64,000 nucleotides of DNA from Candidatus Poribacteria bacterium (GCA_018644665.1 JABGQA010000058.1:186001-250000), one strand, 5' to 3'. Positions 36,705-45,898 are shown, counted from the stretch's first letter. Numbers and translations: made by a program. Notes: generated by a model from the sequence alone, not told the origin.

Positions 36705-36872
36705 CTACTTCATGATCACCATGCGGCGCATCGCACGGTACTCGCCTGCGGTGAGTTCGTAGACGTACACGCCGTTGGCGACCTGCTCGCCTTGCGCGTT
36801 CCCACCATCCCAGCCGGCGGCATCGCCGTGCTTCGATTCATGGATCAGTCGTCGGTCGGCCTCTGACCGCAT
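36705..36872 (-). pseudogene. Remnant of a secreted protein: FlgD-like/T9SS-like C-terminal tail
   Basis: The last 45 codons before the stop read as a typical FlgD-like C-terminal module: GWDGGNAQGEQVANGVYVYE, then LTAGEYRAMRRMVIMK. Complete genes would have hundreds of residues before this. Here the frame upstream runs into the nitrilase-like gene and shows no secreted-protein features, so I read it as the stranded 3' end of a deleted gene. The 36638-37031 interval otherwise holds only the mmsA hairpin and low-complexity G+C sequence. Confidence 0.6.
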
Positions 36873-37031
36873 TGCCCAACCTTCGCCAGTACAGACGCCG
36901 CCCGCGGCGGCCGGCGGCGAGGCGCTTCCCGTGCGCCCGCCGGGTGTGTGCTCCGATAGTAGACGGTGTGCGGAGTCATGTGCGGCGCCGGCGAAGCGGT
37001 TCATCCCCGCACGGCAAAGCAGGACGAAGGC

Positions 37032-37781
37032 ATGAAGGCCGCGCTCGTAGTACATCGCGTGACGCGCGACATCGAGCACAACGTGTGCACGATGCTCTCT
37101 GCCGTGCAGGATGCCGCGCGCGCGGAGGCCGAACTCATCCTCTTCGCGGAGATGGCTTCCACCGGCTTCATCAACGGCGATGACCCGGAGCGGGACCGCG
37201 CGATCGCCGAGCCCATCCCCGGTCCCACCACGGATCGCCTAGCAGTTTCCGCCCGCGAGCACGGTGCGTGGATAGGCGCCGGGATGTTCGAGCGCGACGA
37301 CCCCGCGCTGTACGACTCCGCGGTCCTCATCGACCCCACCGGCCGGATCCGCCTGACGTACCGCCGCATGCAGCCGAATTGGCGGACGAGGGACGCCGAT
37401 CCCGACACCTACCGCCTTGGAGACCGCGTCACGGCGGCCGAGACGCCGTTCGGACGCGTGGCGTTTCTGCTGTGCGGCGACCTCTTCGACGACGACACCG
37501 TGGATCGGCTGCGCGCGCAACAACCCGACCTGTTGCTCTTCCCCTTCGCCCGATGCTTCAACGACGGCGCGTACGACCAGCGACGCTGGGACGAAGACGA
37601 ACTGCCCGAGTACCTCGCCCGCGTTCGACGCGCCGGGGTCAGGACGCTGATGGCGAACTACATCGCCGACCCGGAGCTCGACGGCGGCAGCTTCGGTGGC
37701 GCCATGGATGTCGCCGCCGACGGGACGTTGCGTTCGTCCCTGGCGTTGGGAGTCGTGGGCGCCCTGCGCGTCGATCTGTGA
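37032..37781 (+). CDS. Nitrilase-superfamily protein with substituted catalytic Lys
   Basis: A 249-residue nitrilase-fold protein. Glu40 (LILFAEMAST) and Cys148 (VAFLLCGDLFD) are in place, but where the family has a Lys (Tyr-Arg-Lys-x-His) this protein has TYRRMQPNW, with Arg112 in the Lys position. It may have altered or no hydrolase activity. AGGA lies 7-8 bases before the ATG; the frame is open 22 codons further upstream without a ribosome site. It lies alone between a gene remnant and a PspB-like gene. Confidence 0.8.
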   Translation: MKAALVVHRVTRDIEHNVCTMLSAVQDAARAEAELILFAEMASTGFINGDDPERDRAIAEPIPGPTTDRLAVSAREHGAWIGAGMFERDDPALYDSAVLIDPTGRIRLTYRRMQPNWRTRDADPDTYRLGDRVTAAETPFGRVAFLLCGDLFDDDTVDRLRAQQPDLLLFPFARCFNDGAYDQRRWDEDELPEYLARVRRAGVRTLMANYIADPELDGGSFGGAMDVAADGTLRSSLALGVVGALRVDL

Positions 37782-37877
37782 ACGCATCGGCGCGGGGCGC
37801 GTTGTGCGAAGAACGGGCCGTGGCTATCCTCAAGCGACGGCGCCGACCGCGCGGCGTCCAGCGCCAGGGGCATGCCG

Positions 37878-38135
37878 ATGCACATCGCGATGCTTCCGTT
37901 CATCGTGGCGATCTTCATGCTGTTCGTCATTGTAGGAACGCCGCTGACGGTGGCCCTTGTCCTATTCCGCCACCGGCGCGGTCTGAAGGCGACCAGTGAA
38001 TCCGAACAGACAGCAGCGCTCCGCGAAGATATGCGCGACCTGCAAGACAGCATGGAGGCGCGCTTCGCCGACATCACCCTGATGCTCGACGACATCCAGA
38101 AGCGACAGCTTCCGCCTCGCGCGGGCGGGGACTGA
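37878..38135 (+). CDS. PspB-like small membrane protein
   Basis: An 85-residue protein: one N-terminal membrane helix (LPFIVAIFMLFVIVGTPLTV), a basic anchor (FRHRRG) and a helical coiled coil (SESEQTAALREDMRDLQDSM) near the centre. The layout and the SESEQ-containing helix resemble PspB of the phage-shock system, which recruits the PspF inhibitor PspA. No pspA or pspC gene is nearby, so the name is by resemblance only. I start at the ATG with AGGGG 7 bases upstream rather than the ATG two codons earlier. It ends 5 bases before the FG-GAP gene and is probably co-transcribed with it. Confidence 0.6.
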   Translation: MHIAMLPFIVAIFMLFVIVGTPLTVALVLFRHRRGLKATSESEQTAALREDMRDLQDSMEARFADITLMLDDIQKRQLPPRAGGD

Positions 38136-38140
38136 CGGCG

Positions 38141-40771
38141 ATGGCAGCGTCGCCCCGCACGGTCGCGCCCGTCATCTGTCTGACGATCCTCATCCTCTCA
38201 TCGACGGGTTCCGCGATGGCCGCTGATTGGTTGGCGCCCGGAGGAGGAGGCGGACGAACGGGTCGCGTGTCGCTGCCCTCCCCGCTCGACCGGCCCGTCG
38301 TCCGTCACGAGATACCCACGTCCGCGCGAGAAACCCTTGTCGCGGTCTCCCGTTCCGACGGCCGCAGGCTCCTGTCGCTCCCGGCGTCCGAAGTCGGCAT
38401 GTCGGTCGCCGACCGGATCGGGTGGGGTCTGCGCGCGCCGCTCCTGGCTGTCGCCGGCGACGGCGCGCTTGTCGAGCCCCCGTCCGCTCCCGGAGCGCGT
38501 TGGGGGAAGTTCCTGCCGGGAATCGCCGGCTTGCAGCGACTTAGCTGGACCACCGGTTGGGGACCGAGCGGATCGCTACAGATGCACGCGTTCGACGATG
38601 GGCTCGACCACCCGCGACTCGTCTGGGATGTGGAGCACGACGGCTCCGTGTACTCGCCACTCACCGTCGTTGGCGACATCGACGACGACGGCCAGAACGA
38701 GGTCGTGGTCTCCACGTGGCACGGCGTGCTCGTGTACGACATCGCGACCGGCGCCGAGAAGTACCAGACGAAGTACCGCGAGACGCACGCGCGACACTAC
38801 GGGTCGCTCGGCCTGCACACGGACGTCCACGGACGCGTGTACATCCTGGTCGTGGGCGACTTCGCCGGGCACATCGCGTCCCTCGCGGTTCGTGACGGCA
38901 CCCTCGCGCCCCTTTGGTACGAGGAGTTCGACCCGCAGTCCGAGCAGGGAATCGACCGCCGATTCACGATCAACCGGATCGGCCCGGACCCCACGGGAGA
39001 CTTCAACGGCGACGGGCGCGCCGAAGCGTTGATGAACGTCTTCAACGAATCCGGGGACGGCAAGTGGCATCTCCTGGCGTATGACCTAGAGGTCGGCGAG
39101 CGCGTCCTTGATGTCCCGGACGAGTTCGTCCACGGCCACCACGATGTCGACGGCGACGGGACGCCGGAGTTGCTGACGCAGCGATGTACGGCGCGCGCCG
39201 TCGCGACGAACGCGGTCATCCACGTTCGACGGTGGAACGACATCGTCTGGTCGCACGCGAACTCACGCTGGGCCGTGCACCCCCTCGCCGGTCTGCCGTT
39301 AGCGCACGACACGGGCGCGACCCGAGGCCGCGAGACGGTCGTCACTGCGGGCGGCGCGGCGGTCTGCACCACCGCCGGTGATGTCGAGCGGACCCAGGGC
39401 GTGAAACTCTCCTCGACGGGGGAACCAAGCGCGACGTGGCGGGTCTACGGGCCGACCCAGATGCATCTCGACGCGGTGTCCGCCCGGGACGACGACATCC
39501 TGATACGCGTGCGTGGGCCGCATGGCGCGACCGGTGAGCTATCCGCCGACGGCCGACGCCTATCGGTCGTTGAGTCCTCGATCACATCTCACGGCGCGCC
39601 GGCTCCCATCGTGCTCGACGCGCCGGACGGCCCCGTAGTCGTAGTCGCCGACACACTCGATACCGTGTCCGCCTGGCGCGTCGAAGAGGAAGGGGCGGAG
39701 AGGCTGTGGACCCAGCCGGGACGCGCGATGACGACGCAGGCGCCGCAGATGCTGGGTGTAGCCGCCGGAGACATTGACGGGGATGGCGTCGCAGAGGCGC
39801 TCGTCGTGCGCGAGACGCGATCCGGTGAGGCGGAGCTTACCGCGTATCGGCTCGACGGGTCGGAAGCCTGGGCGCACGTCGTCGATGGCTACGGCGGCCG
39901 CGCGCCGGTGTGGAACGAGGGCGGCGTCACGCGCTGGGCGCTCGGCCACTTCCTACACCGCGAACGCCTCGATGTCCTCGTCGCCGTGCGCCGCTCGATC
40001 ATGCACAGCGACGAGACGATGGTTATCCGCAGCGACACGCATGAGACCGTGTGGCGGAGGGACATCCTCGAGGTGCGCGCACCGTGGGCGGACTCGCAGT
40101 GGCAGCACACCCGGGGGTACGGCGGCGGGCCGATGGCGTTCGCTGATCTGGGCGGCGACGGCCTCGACGACATCATCATGTGCTATCCCGCGGAATACTC
40201 CGTCGTCGACGGCGCCACCGGCGAGCAAATGCACGTCATGGACGCCGGGCCGCTGCCGGGGGCAGACGGCTACTGGGTGCCGTCGGGCGAGCCACTCACG
40301 GCGGACCTGGACGGCGACGGCGACATCGAGACGCTGTGGCGCGGGGCCGGGATGTTGCTCGCGATTCGTCACGGCGAGCGCGCAGAACTGATGTGGCGCA
40401 CCGACACCGAGGACGGCGCCAACGGCGGCGGCGCCCTGGCCGACGTGGACGGCGACGGTCGGCTGGCCGTCGGCGCGGCCGGGTTCCGCGACGGCTTCAG
40501 GTGCTACGATGCCGCGACCGGCGGCGTTCTGTGGCGGCTGGACGGAGGGGCTTCGCCGGTATCGAACACGCTGGCCATCGCTGTCGACGGCGTTCCGGGC
40601 GATGAGTTCGTCTGGGCCGACGGAGCCAGCATTCTGGCCGCGCGCGATGGCGCGGTGTTGTGGGAGACGACGGCGCCCGCCAACGTGAGACATCTGGCGC
40701 CGGTCAGCGTATCTGAGCGCAGCGGCCTGGTCGCGGCCTGCGAGAACGGCGTAGTGTACGTCTTGTGGTGA
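38141..40771 (+). CDS. Secreted FG-GAP/VCBS-repeat beta-propeller protein
   Basis: An 876-residue protein with a signal peptide (PVICLTILILSSTGSAMA). It carries at least seven calcium-binding-like FG-GAP loops spread over its length, for example GDIDDDGQNEVVV, GDFNGDGRAEALM, DVDGDGTPELL, GDIDGDGVAEALVV, ADLDGDGDIETLW and ADVDGDGRLAVG. Such repeats build integrin-like propellers used in adhesion or ligand binding at the cell surface. No enzymatic motif is seen. No C-terminal sorting tail is obvious. It lies between the PspB-like and aminotransferase genes on the same strand. Confidence 0.85.
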   Translation: MAASPRTVAPVICLTILILSSTGSAMAADWLAPGGGGGRTGRVSLPSPLDRPVVRHEIPTSARETLVAVSRSDGRRLLSLPASEVGMSVADRIGWGLRAPLLAVAGDGALVEPPSAPGARWGKFLPGIAGLQRLSWTTGWGPSGSLQMHAFDDGLDHPRLVWDVEHDGSVYSPLTVVGDIDDDGQNEVVVSTWHGVLVYDIATGAEKYQTKYRETHARHYGSLGLHTDVHGRVYILVVGDFAGHIASLAVRDGTLAPLWYEEFDPQSEQGIDRRFTINRIGPDPTGDFNGDGRAEALMNVFNESGDGKWHLLAYDLEVGERVLDVPDEFVHGHHDVDGDGTPELLTQRCTARAVATNAVIHVRRWNDIVWSHANSRWAVHPLAGLPLAHDTGATRGRETVVTAGGAAVCTTAGDVERTQGVKLSSTGEPSATWRVYGPTQMHLDAVSARDDDILIRVRGPHGATGELSADGRRLSVVESSITSHGAPAPIVLDAPDGPVVVVADTLDTVSAWRVEEEGAERLWTQPGRAMTTQAPQMLGVAAGDIDGDGVAEALVVRETRSGEAELTAYRLDGSEAWAHVVDGYGGRAPVWNEGGVTRWALGHFLHRERLDVLVAVRRSIMHSDETMVIRSDTHETVWRRDILEVRAPWADSQWQHTRGYGGGPMAFADLGGDGLDDIIMCYPAEYSVVDGATGEQMHVMDAGPLPGADGYWVPSGEPLTADLDGDGDIETLWRGAGMLLAIRHGERAELMWRTDTEDGANGGGALADVDGDGRLAVGAAGFRDGFRCYDAATGGVLWRLDGGASPVSNTLAIAVDGVPGDEFVWADGASILAARDGAVLWETTAPANVRHLAPVSVSERSGLVAACENGVVYVLW

Positions 40772-40795
40772 CAGGGGAACCCGGAGGATAGAGGC

Positions 40796-41998
40796 ATGGC
40801 GACCTTAGCGATCAACGGCGGTACACCCGCGGTGTCCGAGCTGCGCACGGAATGGCCGGTGCGAGGCGACCTCGAACGGGAGAACGTGCTCGAGGTGCTC
40901 GACAGCGGGAGGTGGTGCAGCGTCGGCCACGACGGCAGCAAGGTAGCTGCGGCCATGGAGGCGTTCCGCGAATGGATCGGCACGGAGCACGCCGTGGCGT
41001 GCACGTCGGGCACGAGCGCGCTGGAGCTGGCTCTACGGGCGTGTGGTATCCAGCACGGCGACGAGATCCTCGTCCCTGCGGTGACGTTCTACGCGTCGGC
41101 CTCCGCGATCGTGATGGCCGGAGGCGTCCCTGTGTTCGTGGACATCGACCCCGACACGTACCAGATCTCCGCCGAGGCCGCGGCGGCGGCCGTCACGGAC
41201 AAGACGACGGGCATCATGCCCGTGCACTACGGCGGCTATCCCGCAGACATGGACGCGGTCAACGCGTTGGCTGACGCGCGTGGGCTGTTCGTCGTCGAGG
41301 ACTGCGCGGAGGCCCACGGGTCAGAGTGGCGCGGCCGCAAGGTGGGATCGCTCGGCTCGGTTGGGGCGTTCAGTTTCCAGATGGGCAAACCGCTCACCGC
41401 GGGCGAAGGCGGGGCCATCACGTTCGACGACGACGCGTACAGCATCAACCAGTACCAATACCAGCGCACACGCACGGCGGCCGATGGGACCGAGGAGTCG
41501 TACCACGTCGCGTGCGGGAACTTCCGCATGTCGGAGTTCGTTGGGGCCATCCTGCTGTCGCAGATTTCGCGGGTGCGCGAACAGACTGAGGCGCGTTGGG
41601 CCAACGGCGAGTACCTCGCGGAGGAACTGGCGAAGATCGACGGCGTATCCGCGCTCAAGCGCGACCCACGGATCACCAAGCGTGGGTACTACTTCTACTT
41701 CGTGCGGTACGACGCGTCCGCATGGAACGGCGTTAGCCGAGATCGCTTCATGGAGGCGCTTCGCGCGGAGGGCGTCAGTTGCGGCACCGCGCACAACGAT
41801 CCGGTCTACGAATACGCGGCGTTCAAGGACATGCCCGCGCGTCAAGGCATTCAGGTGGATTGCCCAGAGGCGGAGCGCGTCTACCAGACGGAGGTCGTCG
41901 CGCTAGGGAAGGACTTCCTCATGTACCGCGAGAACATCGACGCGGTCGTGGGCGCCATACGCAAGCTGCGTGAGAACGTGGACGACATCGCGGACTAG
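40796..41998 (+). CDS. DegT/DnrJ/EryC1-family aminotransferase 1
   Basis: A 400-residue PLP enzyme. Lys198 in SFQMGKPLTAGEGG is the Schiff-base lysine, with the family GEGG signature after it; ACTSGTSALELAL binds the phosphate and VVEDCAEAHGSEWRG carries the Asp that contacts the pyridine ring. The family transfers an amino group from Glu or Gln to keto-sugars or other carbonyls. AGGAGGATAGAGGC precedes the ATG. A second member of the family lies at 57.2 kb. No nucleotide-sugar pathway is around it, so the substrate is open. Confidence 0.9.
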   Translation: MATLAINGGTPAVSELRTEWPVRGDLERENVLEVLDSGRWCSVGHDGSKVAAAMEAFREWIGTEHAVACTSGTSALELALRACGIQHGDEILVPAVTFYASASAIVMAGGVPVFVDIDPDTYQISAEAAAAAVTDKTTGIMPVHYGGYPADMDAVNALADARGLFVVEDCAEAHGSEWRGRKVGSLGSVGAFSFQMGKPLTAGEGGAITFDDDAYSINQYQYQRTRTAADGTEESYHVACGNFRMSEFVGAILLSQISRVREQTEARWANGEYLAEELAKIDGVSALKRDPRITKRGYYFYFVRYDASAWNGVSRDRFMEALRAEGVSCGTAHNDPVYEYAAFKDMPARQGIQVDCPEAERVYQTEVVALGKDFLMYRENIDAVVGAIRKLRENVDDIAD

Positions 41999-42027
41999 AC
42001 GGCCCCAGGGACGTTCGAAGTGCCCGC

Positions 42028-42906
42028 CTACGCGGCGCCCATGACGGCGACATAGGCGTAGTGCCAGTCCTCGACGTGGTTCAGCACGACGCCGGATGTC
42101 GTAGTCAGCGGGCGCCCGACGGTCGCGCTGATGTCGTCTATCTTGGCCTGGTCGCGGACCCGCGTGCGGACGAATTGGTTCCATTCGGCGACGACATCCG
42201 CGTCGACGTGGCCGTTCGCCTCGACCCACGATTCGAACTCACAGTAGTCGGGTTGTTCGGCCCTGATGTACCCCGTAGCCTCGGTTGGGTCTAGTCCCAG
42301 ACGCGTCAGTACTCCCCAATCGAGGCCGTCGCCGTGTCGAAGGTGTGGGTAGTCCTCATGGAGCATCCCGCCCGCCCGCAGGAGGCACTTCAGCCACGTG
42401 CGCGGCAGTTGGCACACGCCTAGCGGGCCGTAGTCGATAGTCGATATGAGCGGCACGAGCGGCTCGTCGAGGCGCGTGACGTCACTGGCGTGGAAGAGTT
42501 GCCAGTCCTGTAGCGCGTTGAGGATGACCGCCGAATCGATGCCAGCGTCCGCTGGCAGGCCGATGTCACCGTACGTCTCTGCGATCTTCTCGGGCCGCGT
42601 GTGGATTCTCGTGCGGACGCTTTCGTTCCACGCATCGGCCGCCTCGCGGTCGATGGCTCCACCGCTTTGCGCGAGCACCCAGTCCTCGAAATCCAGATAG
42701 GTGGGCAGGCTCTGCCTGATCCACTTGAGGGTCGCGTCTTTGTCCAGGCCCAGGACATCGAGGACGTATGTGTCGAGGCCGCCGCTGCAATCGGGGTACG
42801 TCCCGTCGAGCATCCCCTGCGCCCGGAGGAGGACCTTCCACCAGAACCGAGGCAGTTGGCAGACTTCCAAGGGGCCGTGGCAGATGCTGCTGATAAGCGG
42901 GATCAT
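42028..42906 (-). CDS. Tandem DUF5069-like protein
   Basis: A 292-residue protein made of two homologous halves. Each begins ISSICHGPLEVCQLPRFWW or ISTIDYGPLGVCQLPRTWL, followed by a GML(D/H) loop, a VLDVLGLD or VLTRLGLD helix and a FEDWVL or FESWVE helix. The phrase set resembles the uncharacterised DUF5069 domain known mainly from Planctomycetes and relatives. No catalytic residues are evident. I start at ATG with GGAG 6-7 bases upstream; a TTG four codons earlier is possible. It is convergent with the aminotransferase gene. Confidence 0.68.
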   Translation of the reverse strand: MIPLISSICHGPLEVCQLPRFWWKVLLRAQGMLDGTYPDCSGGLDTYVLDVLGLDKDATLKWIRQSLPTYLDFEDWVLAQSGGAIDREAADAWNESVRTRIHTRPEKIAETYGDIGLPADAGIDSAVILNALQDWQLFHASDVTRLDEPLVPLISTIDYGPLGVCQLPRTWLKCLLRAGGMLHEDYPHLRHGDGLDWGVLTRLGLDPTEATGYIRAEQPDYCEFESWVEANGHVDADVVAEWNQFVRTRVRDQAKIDDISATVGRPLTTTSGVVLNHVEDWHYAYVAVMGAA

Positions 42907-43055
42907 CGAGGTCTCCAACGGTGACGCGTGTGCGATAGCTTACCGCGTCCGCGGCCACCTGTGTAGCCCCCGCGTGCGTGCGCAGCCGAACCGTTGTCCA
43001 CGACAGGGCGGCGGCGTAAGGTGGCCGTATCAACCACGACCTGCGGGAATACGTC

Positions 43056-43871
43056 ATGCTCGTCGTCTGCAACGGAATGTCTCGCTCAGGGTCCACCCTC
43101 CAATACAACGTCGTGTGCAACCTCGTGGAAGCCGCCGGCGTCGGGATGGCGCGTGGCGGCGCCGAGAACGATGGAGGCCCGGGCCCGGACCTGGCGCACA
43201 TGGATCCAACGGCTCCGATGCAGGTCTACAAGGCCCACGACGCGCTGCGCGGCACCGTGCCGTGGATCGCGGACGGGCGCGACGGCGTGCGCATCTGCTA
43301 CATCCATCGTGACCTGCGGGATGTCGCCGTGTCGCTTCGCACGATGCAGGGCGGCGATGACGACAACATACTGCACCTCCTCGACGCCGCAGTGCTGGCG
43401 TACGGCGAGCTGAAGCGGGTTCGCCATTCACCGTACGTGCTCTGGCAGCGGTACGAGGACGTGGTTGCGGATGTCCTAGGCGCGACGGAGGAGATGGCGC
43501 GCTTCCTGAAAGTGGCGCTCCCCGCCGAGACTATCGACAAGATTGCCGCCGATAGCGCCATCGACGGCGCCAGCAAGGTGATGGACAAGATCCGCGGGCT
43601 GCTGGACGCCGACCTCAAGCACGCCGATCCCGGCGAAGTGCGCCGCGTCCGCAAGGCGATGCGCGAGCGATCGCTCACCCTGCGAGATCCTGTGACATTG
43701 ATCCATTGGAACCACATATCGAGACACCGCGGCGCATCCGGCGTTTGGCGAACCGAGCTGCCGGCCCAGCTAGCCGATACGATAGTGGAACGCTACGCCG
43801 AGTGGTTCGCGGACGCGGGATACGCAACGGATGACACGCACGGAGCGGCCGAAGAGGGAGTCGAGACGTGA
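43056..43871 (+). CDS. Sulfotransferase-family protein
   Basis: A 271-residue protein with the PAPS 5'-phosphosulfate loop near the N-terminus (CNGMSRSGSTLQYN) and the 3'-phosphate motif (CYIHRDLRDVAVSLR near residue 85). It would transfer sulfate from PAPS to a hydroxyl or amine of a sugar, lipid or small molecule. GGGAA is about 8 bases before the ATG. Its TGA overlaps the GTG of the next oxidoreductase gene, so the two are translationally coupled and probably act on the same compound. Confidence 0.82.
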   Translation: MLVVCNGMSRSGSTLQYNVVCNLVEAAGVGMARGGAENDGGPGPDLAHMDPTAPMQVYKAHDALRGTVPWIADGRDGVRICYIHRDLRDVAVSLRTMQGGDDDNILHLLDAAVLAYGELKRVRHSPYVLWQRYEDVVADVLGATEEMARFLKVALPAETIDKIAADSAIDGASKVMDKIRGLLDADLKHADPGEVRRVRKAMRERSLTLRDPVTLIHWNHISRHRGASGVWRTELPAQLADTIVERYAEWFADAGYATDDTHGAAEEGVET

Positions 43872-44911
43872 AGCAGGCGCGATACGGGATCGGCGTCGTA
43901 GGGTTGGGAATCGGGCAGCAGCACCTTGAGGGGTACCGCCGGAAGGGCCTCCGGGTGGCCGCGATTTGCGACCTCGATGACGCGTTGCGGACCCGCACGG
44001 CGGAGAAGTTCGGCGTCGGCGCGACGTACGCGAACGTGTATGACATGATCGCCGACCCGGCGGTCGACGTGGTCGACGTCGCGCTGCAGCCGTGGCAGCG
44101 CCTGCCTGTCGTCGAGGCCGCCGCGGAGGCGGGCAAGCACGTTCTTAGCCAAAAGCCGTTCGCGATGAGCATGCGGCAGGGCGTCGCCATGGTAGAGGCG
44201 TGCGAGCGGCACGGCGTCCTGCTAATGGTGAACCAGAACTCGTGCTACGTCCCCGGATTCCTGGCCGTGGAGCCGTACCTGGAATCGCTCGGCGACGTGT
44301 ATCACATGTCCATCACGTGTGATGGGCGGTTCATGGACTTCCCCGAGCGTCGGCTCATCCCCGCGATGATGGTGCACCACGTGGCGCTGGCGGTTCACTG
44401 GTTCGGGAAGATGGAGAGGGTCTACTGCCACGCGCACGGCCACGACCTGCCCGTCGCGGAGCGAGAGGTCATGGCGCAAGCGCTCGTGCGGTTCGGAACC
44501 GGCGTTGGCGGTCTGTTGTCGTGCAATTGGAGTTTCCTTGGCGCGGCCGGGCATACGCATCAGCACCCACACGAAGAGATCCGCGTCCAGGGCTCGCACG
44601 GCTCGATTTGCGGACACAGTGGGGAGATGTCGGTGCATATCGAGGACCCTGAGCCCCGGACGATATCGCCGGATATCGAAGGCACGTGGTTCCCGGACGC
44701 GTTCGGGAACTCAATGTCGCACTTTCTGGCGTGCATCGACAGAGGGTCTACGCCGAAGACGGACGGCCGAGGCAACCTACACGTGCTGCAATGCCTATTC
44801 GCGATGCACCGGTCCGCCACGGAACGCCGCGAGGTGTGCGTCTCTGACATCGGCCTGGACGACGACATCGACCTGAGTCCGCACCGCGTGCTCGGAGCCG
44901 ATGAACGGTAG
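43868..44911 (+). CDS. Gfo/Idh/MocA-family NAD(P)-dependent oxidoreductase 2
   Basis: A 347-residue oxidoreductase. The Rossmann start is GIGVVGLGIGQQHLEGY; the usual Glu-Lys-Pro reads SQKPFAMSM, so Glu is replaced by Gln; the C-terminal domain has a His-rich segment (MMVHHVALAVHWFG). It begins at a GTG that overlaps the sulfotransferase stop (GTGA). The sulfotransferase-oxidoreductase pair suggests modification of a sulfated sugar or related molecule. Confidence 0.88.
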   Translation: MKQARYGIGVVGLGIGQQHLEGYRRKGLRVAAICDLDDALRTRTAEKFGVGATYANVYDMIADPAVDVVDVALQPWQRLPVVEAAAEAGKHVLSQKPFAMSMRQGVAMVEACERHGVLLMVNQNSCYVPGFLAVEPYLESLGDVYHMSITCDGRFMDFPERRLIPAMMVHHVALAVHWFGKMERVYCHAHGHDLPVAEREVMAQALVRFGTGVGGLLSCNWSFLGAAGHTHQHPHEEIRVQGSHGSICGHSGEMSVHIEDPEPRTISPDIEGTWFPDAFGNSMSHFLACIDRGSTPKTDGRGNLHVLQCLFAMHRSATERREVCVSDIGLDDDIDLSPHRVLGADER

Positions 44912-45016
44912 CCGGTCGTGGAATTCGCCTGCCGATGTTGCGGGTGCTATCCTATGCCACGATCGAAGTGAGGGCGCGCACGGCAGCGCCCACAACAGAC
45001 CCGGAAGGACGACACC

Positions 45017-45790
45017 ATGCGAATTGGCGGATGCGCGCTGGCCCTGGCGCTGCTCACGGCGTGTATGGCCGTGGCGCAGGACGCGGATCTCATACTGTAC
45101 TTCGACTACGAAGCCATCGACGGCAGCACGGTCGTGAACAAGGCCGGGAACGGCCTTGATGGCGCGGTGAACGGCCAGATAGACATCGTGGACGGCGGAA
45201 AGCTGGGCATGGCGGCGCAGTTCGCCGCGGGCAGCTACATTGACCTCGACGGCCCGAGTTGGGCCGCAGACGTCACCCCTCGCGAGGGCATGAGCGTGCT
45301 CGCGTGGGTGAACGTCGACAGCCTCGGCGGCGACCACGCGATCTTCAACGCTCGCGCCGCGGACGAGACGTGGCTTATTCACCCCGAGGTGCGCGGCGGC
45401 GACGGGAACTTCCGCTGGCTGCTCCGCACCGACGGTGGGACGACCATCTTCGACATCCGTGCCGGCGCCGCGGCGGCAGGTGAGTGGGTGCACTTCGCCG
45501 GCGTCTACGACAGCGCCTCCGGCGCCGCGCTCTACATCAACGGCGAGCAGGTCGGAGATGGCCCAGGCGGCAGTTCGATTGCCGAAGGCTGGGGATTGGG
45601 CGCGCGCGTAGGGATGAATGTCGACGACGCCCGCCCCTTCACCGGCTTGATGGACGACCTGAGCATCTGGAAGCGCGGACTGACCGCCGACGAGGTGGCC
45701 GCCATCATGGATGCCGGAGCCATACCGGCCGGCGCCGCTGTCGACGCGGCGGGCAAGGCCACGACGACCTGGGCCGTCCTCAGGCGATAG
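45017..45790 (+). CDS. Secreted LamG-domain protein 1
   Basis: A 257-residue protein: signal peptide (MRIGGCALALALLTACMAVA) and one laminin-G/concanavalin-like lectin domain with SVLAWVNVDS, WVHFAGVYDS, ALYINGEQVG and TGLMDDLSIWKRGLTADEV. The C-terminus (GKATTTWAVLRR) has a Thr-Thr-Trp motif and a basic end. LamG_3 proteins bind glycans or matrix proteins and are numerous in Poribacteria. GGAAGGA lies about 8 bases before the ATG. A GGGCGC/GCGCCC hairpin (44972-44991) lies in its leader. A 15-bp terminator-like hairpin follows. Confidence 0.85.
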   Translation: MRIGGCALALALLTACMAVAQDADLILYFDYEAIDGSTVVNKAGNGLDGAVNGQIDIVDGGKLGMAAQFAAGSYIDLDGPSWAADVTPREGMSVLAWVNVDSLGGDHAIFNARAADETWLIHPEVRGGDGNFRWLLRTDGGTTIFDIRAGAAAAGEWVHFAGVYDSASGAALYINGEQVGDGPGGSSIAEGWGLGARVGMNVDDARPFTGLMDDLSIWKRGLTADEVAAIMDAGAIPAGAAVDAAGKATTTWAVLRR

Positions 45791-45812
45791 TCGCTCCATC
45801 CCCAGCACTGCA

Positions 45813-45847
45813 GATAGCCCGTGCGACTTGCCGTCGCGCGGGCTATC
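45813..45847 (+). terminator. 15-bp terminator hairpin after the first LamG gene
   Basis: GATAGCCCGTGCGAC pairs with GTCGCGCGGGCTATC (one G-T pair) around a TTGCC loop, 23 bases after the stop. No T-tract follows, but the stem is the longest in the window. It separates the two LamG genes. Confidence 0.65.
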
Positions 45848-45898
45848 GTCGTACATGTGATCGCTGCTGTATCGCGCCTAACCACTGGGGGATTGCCC

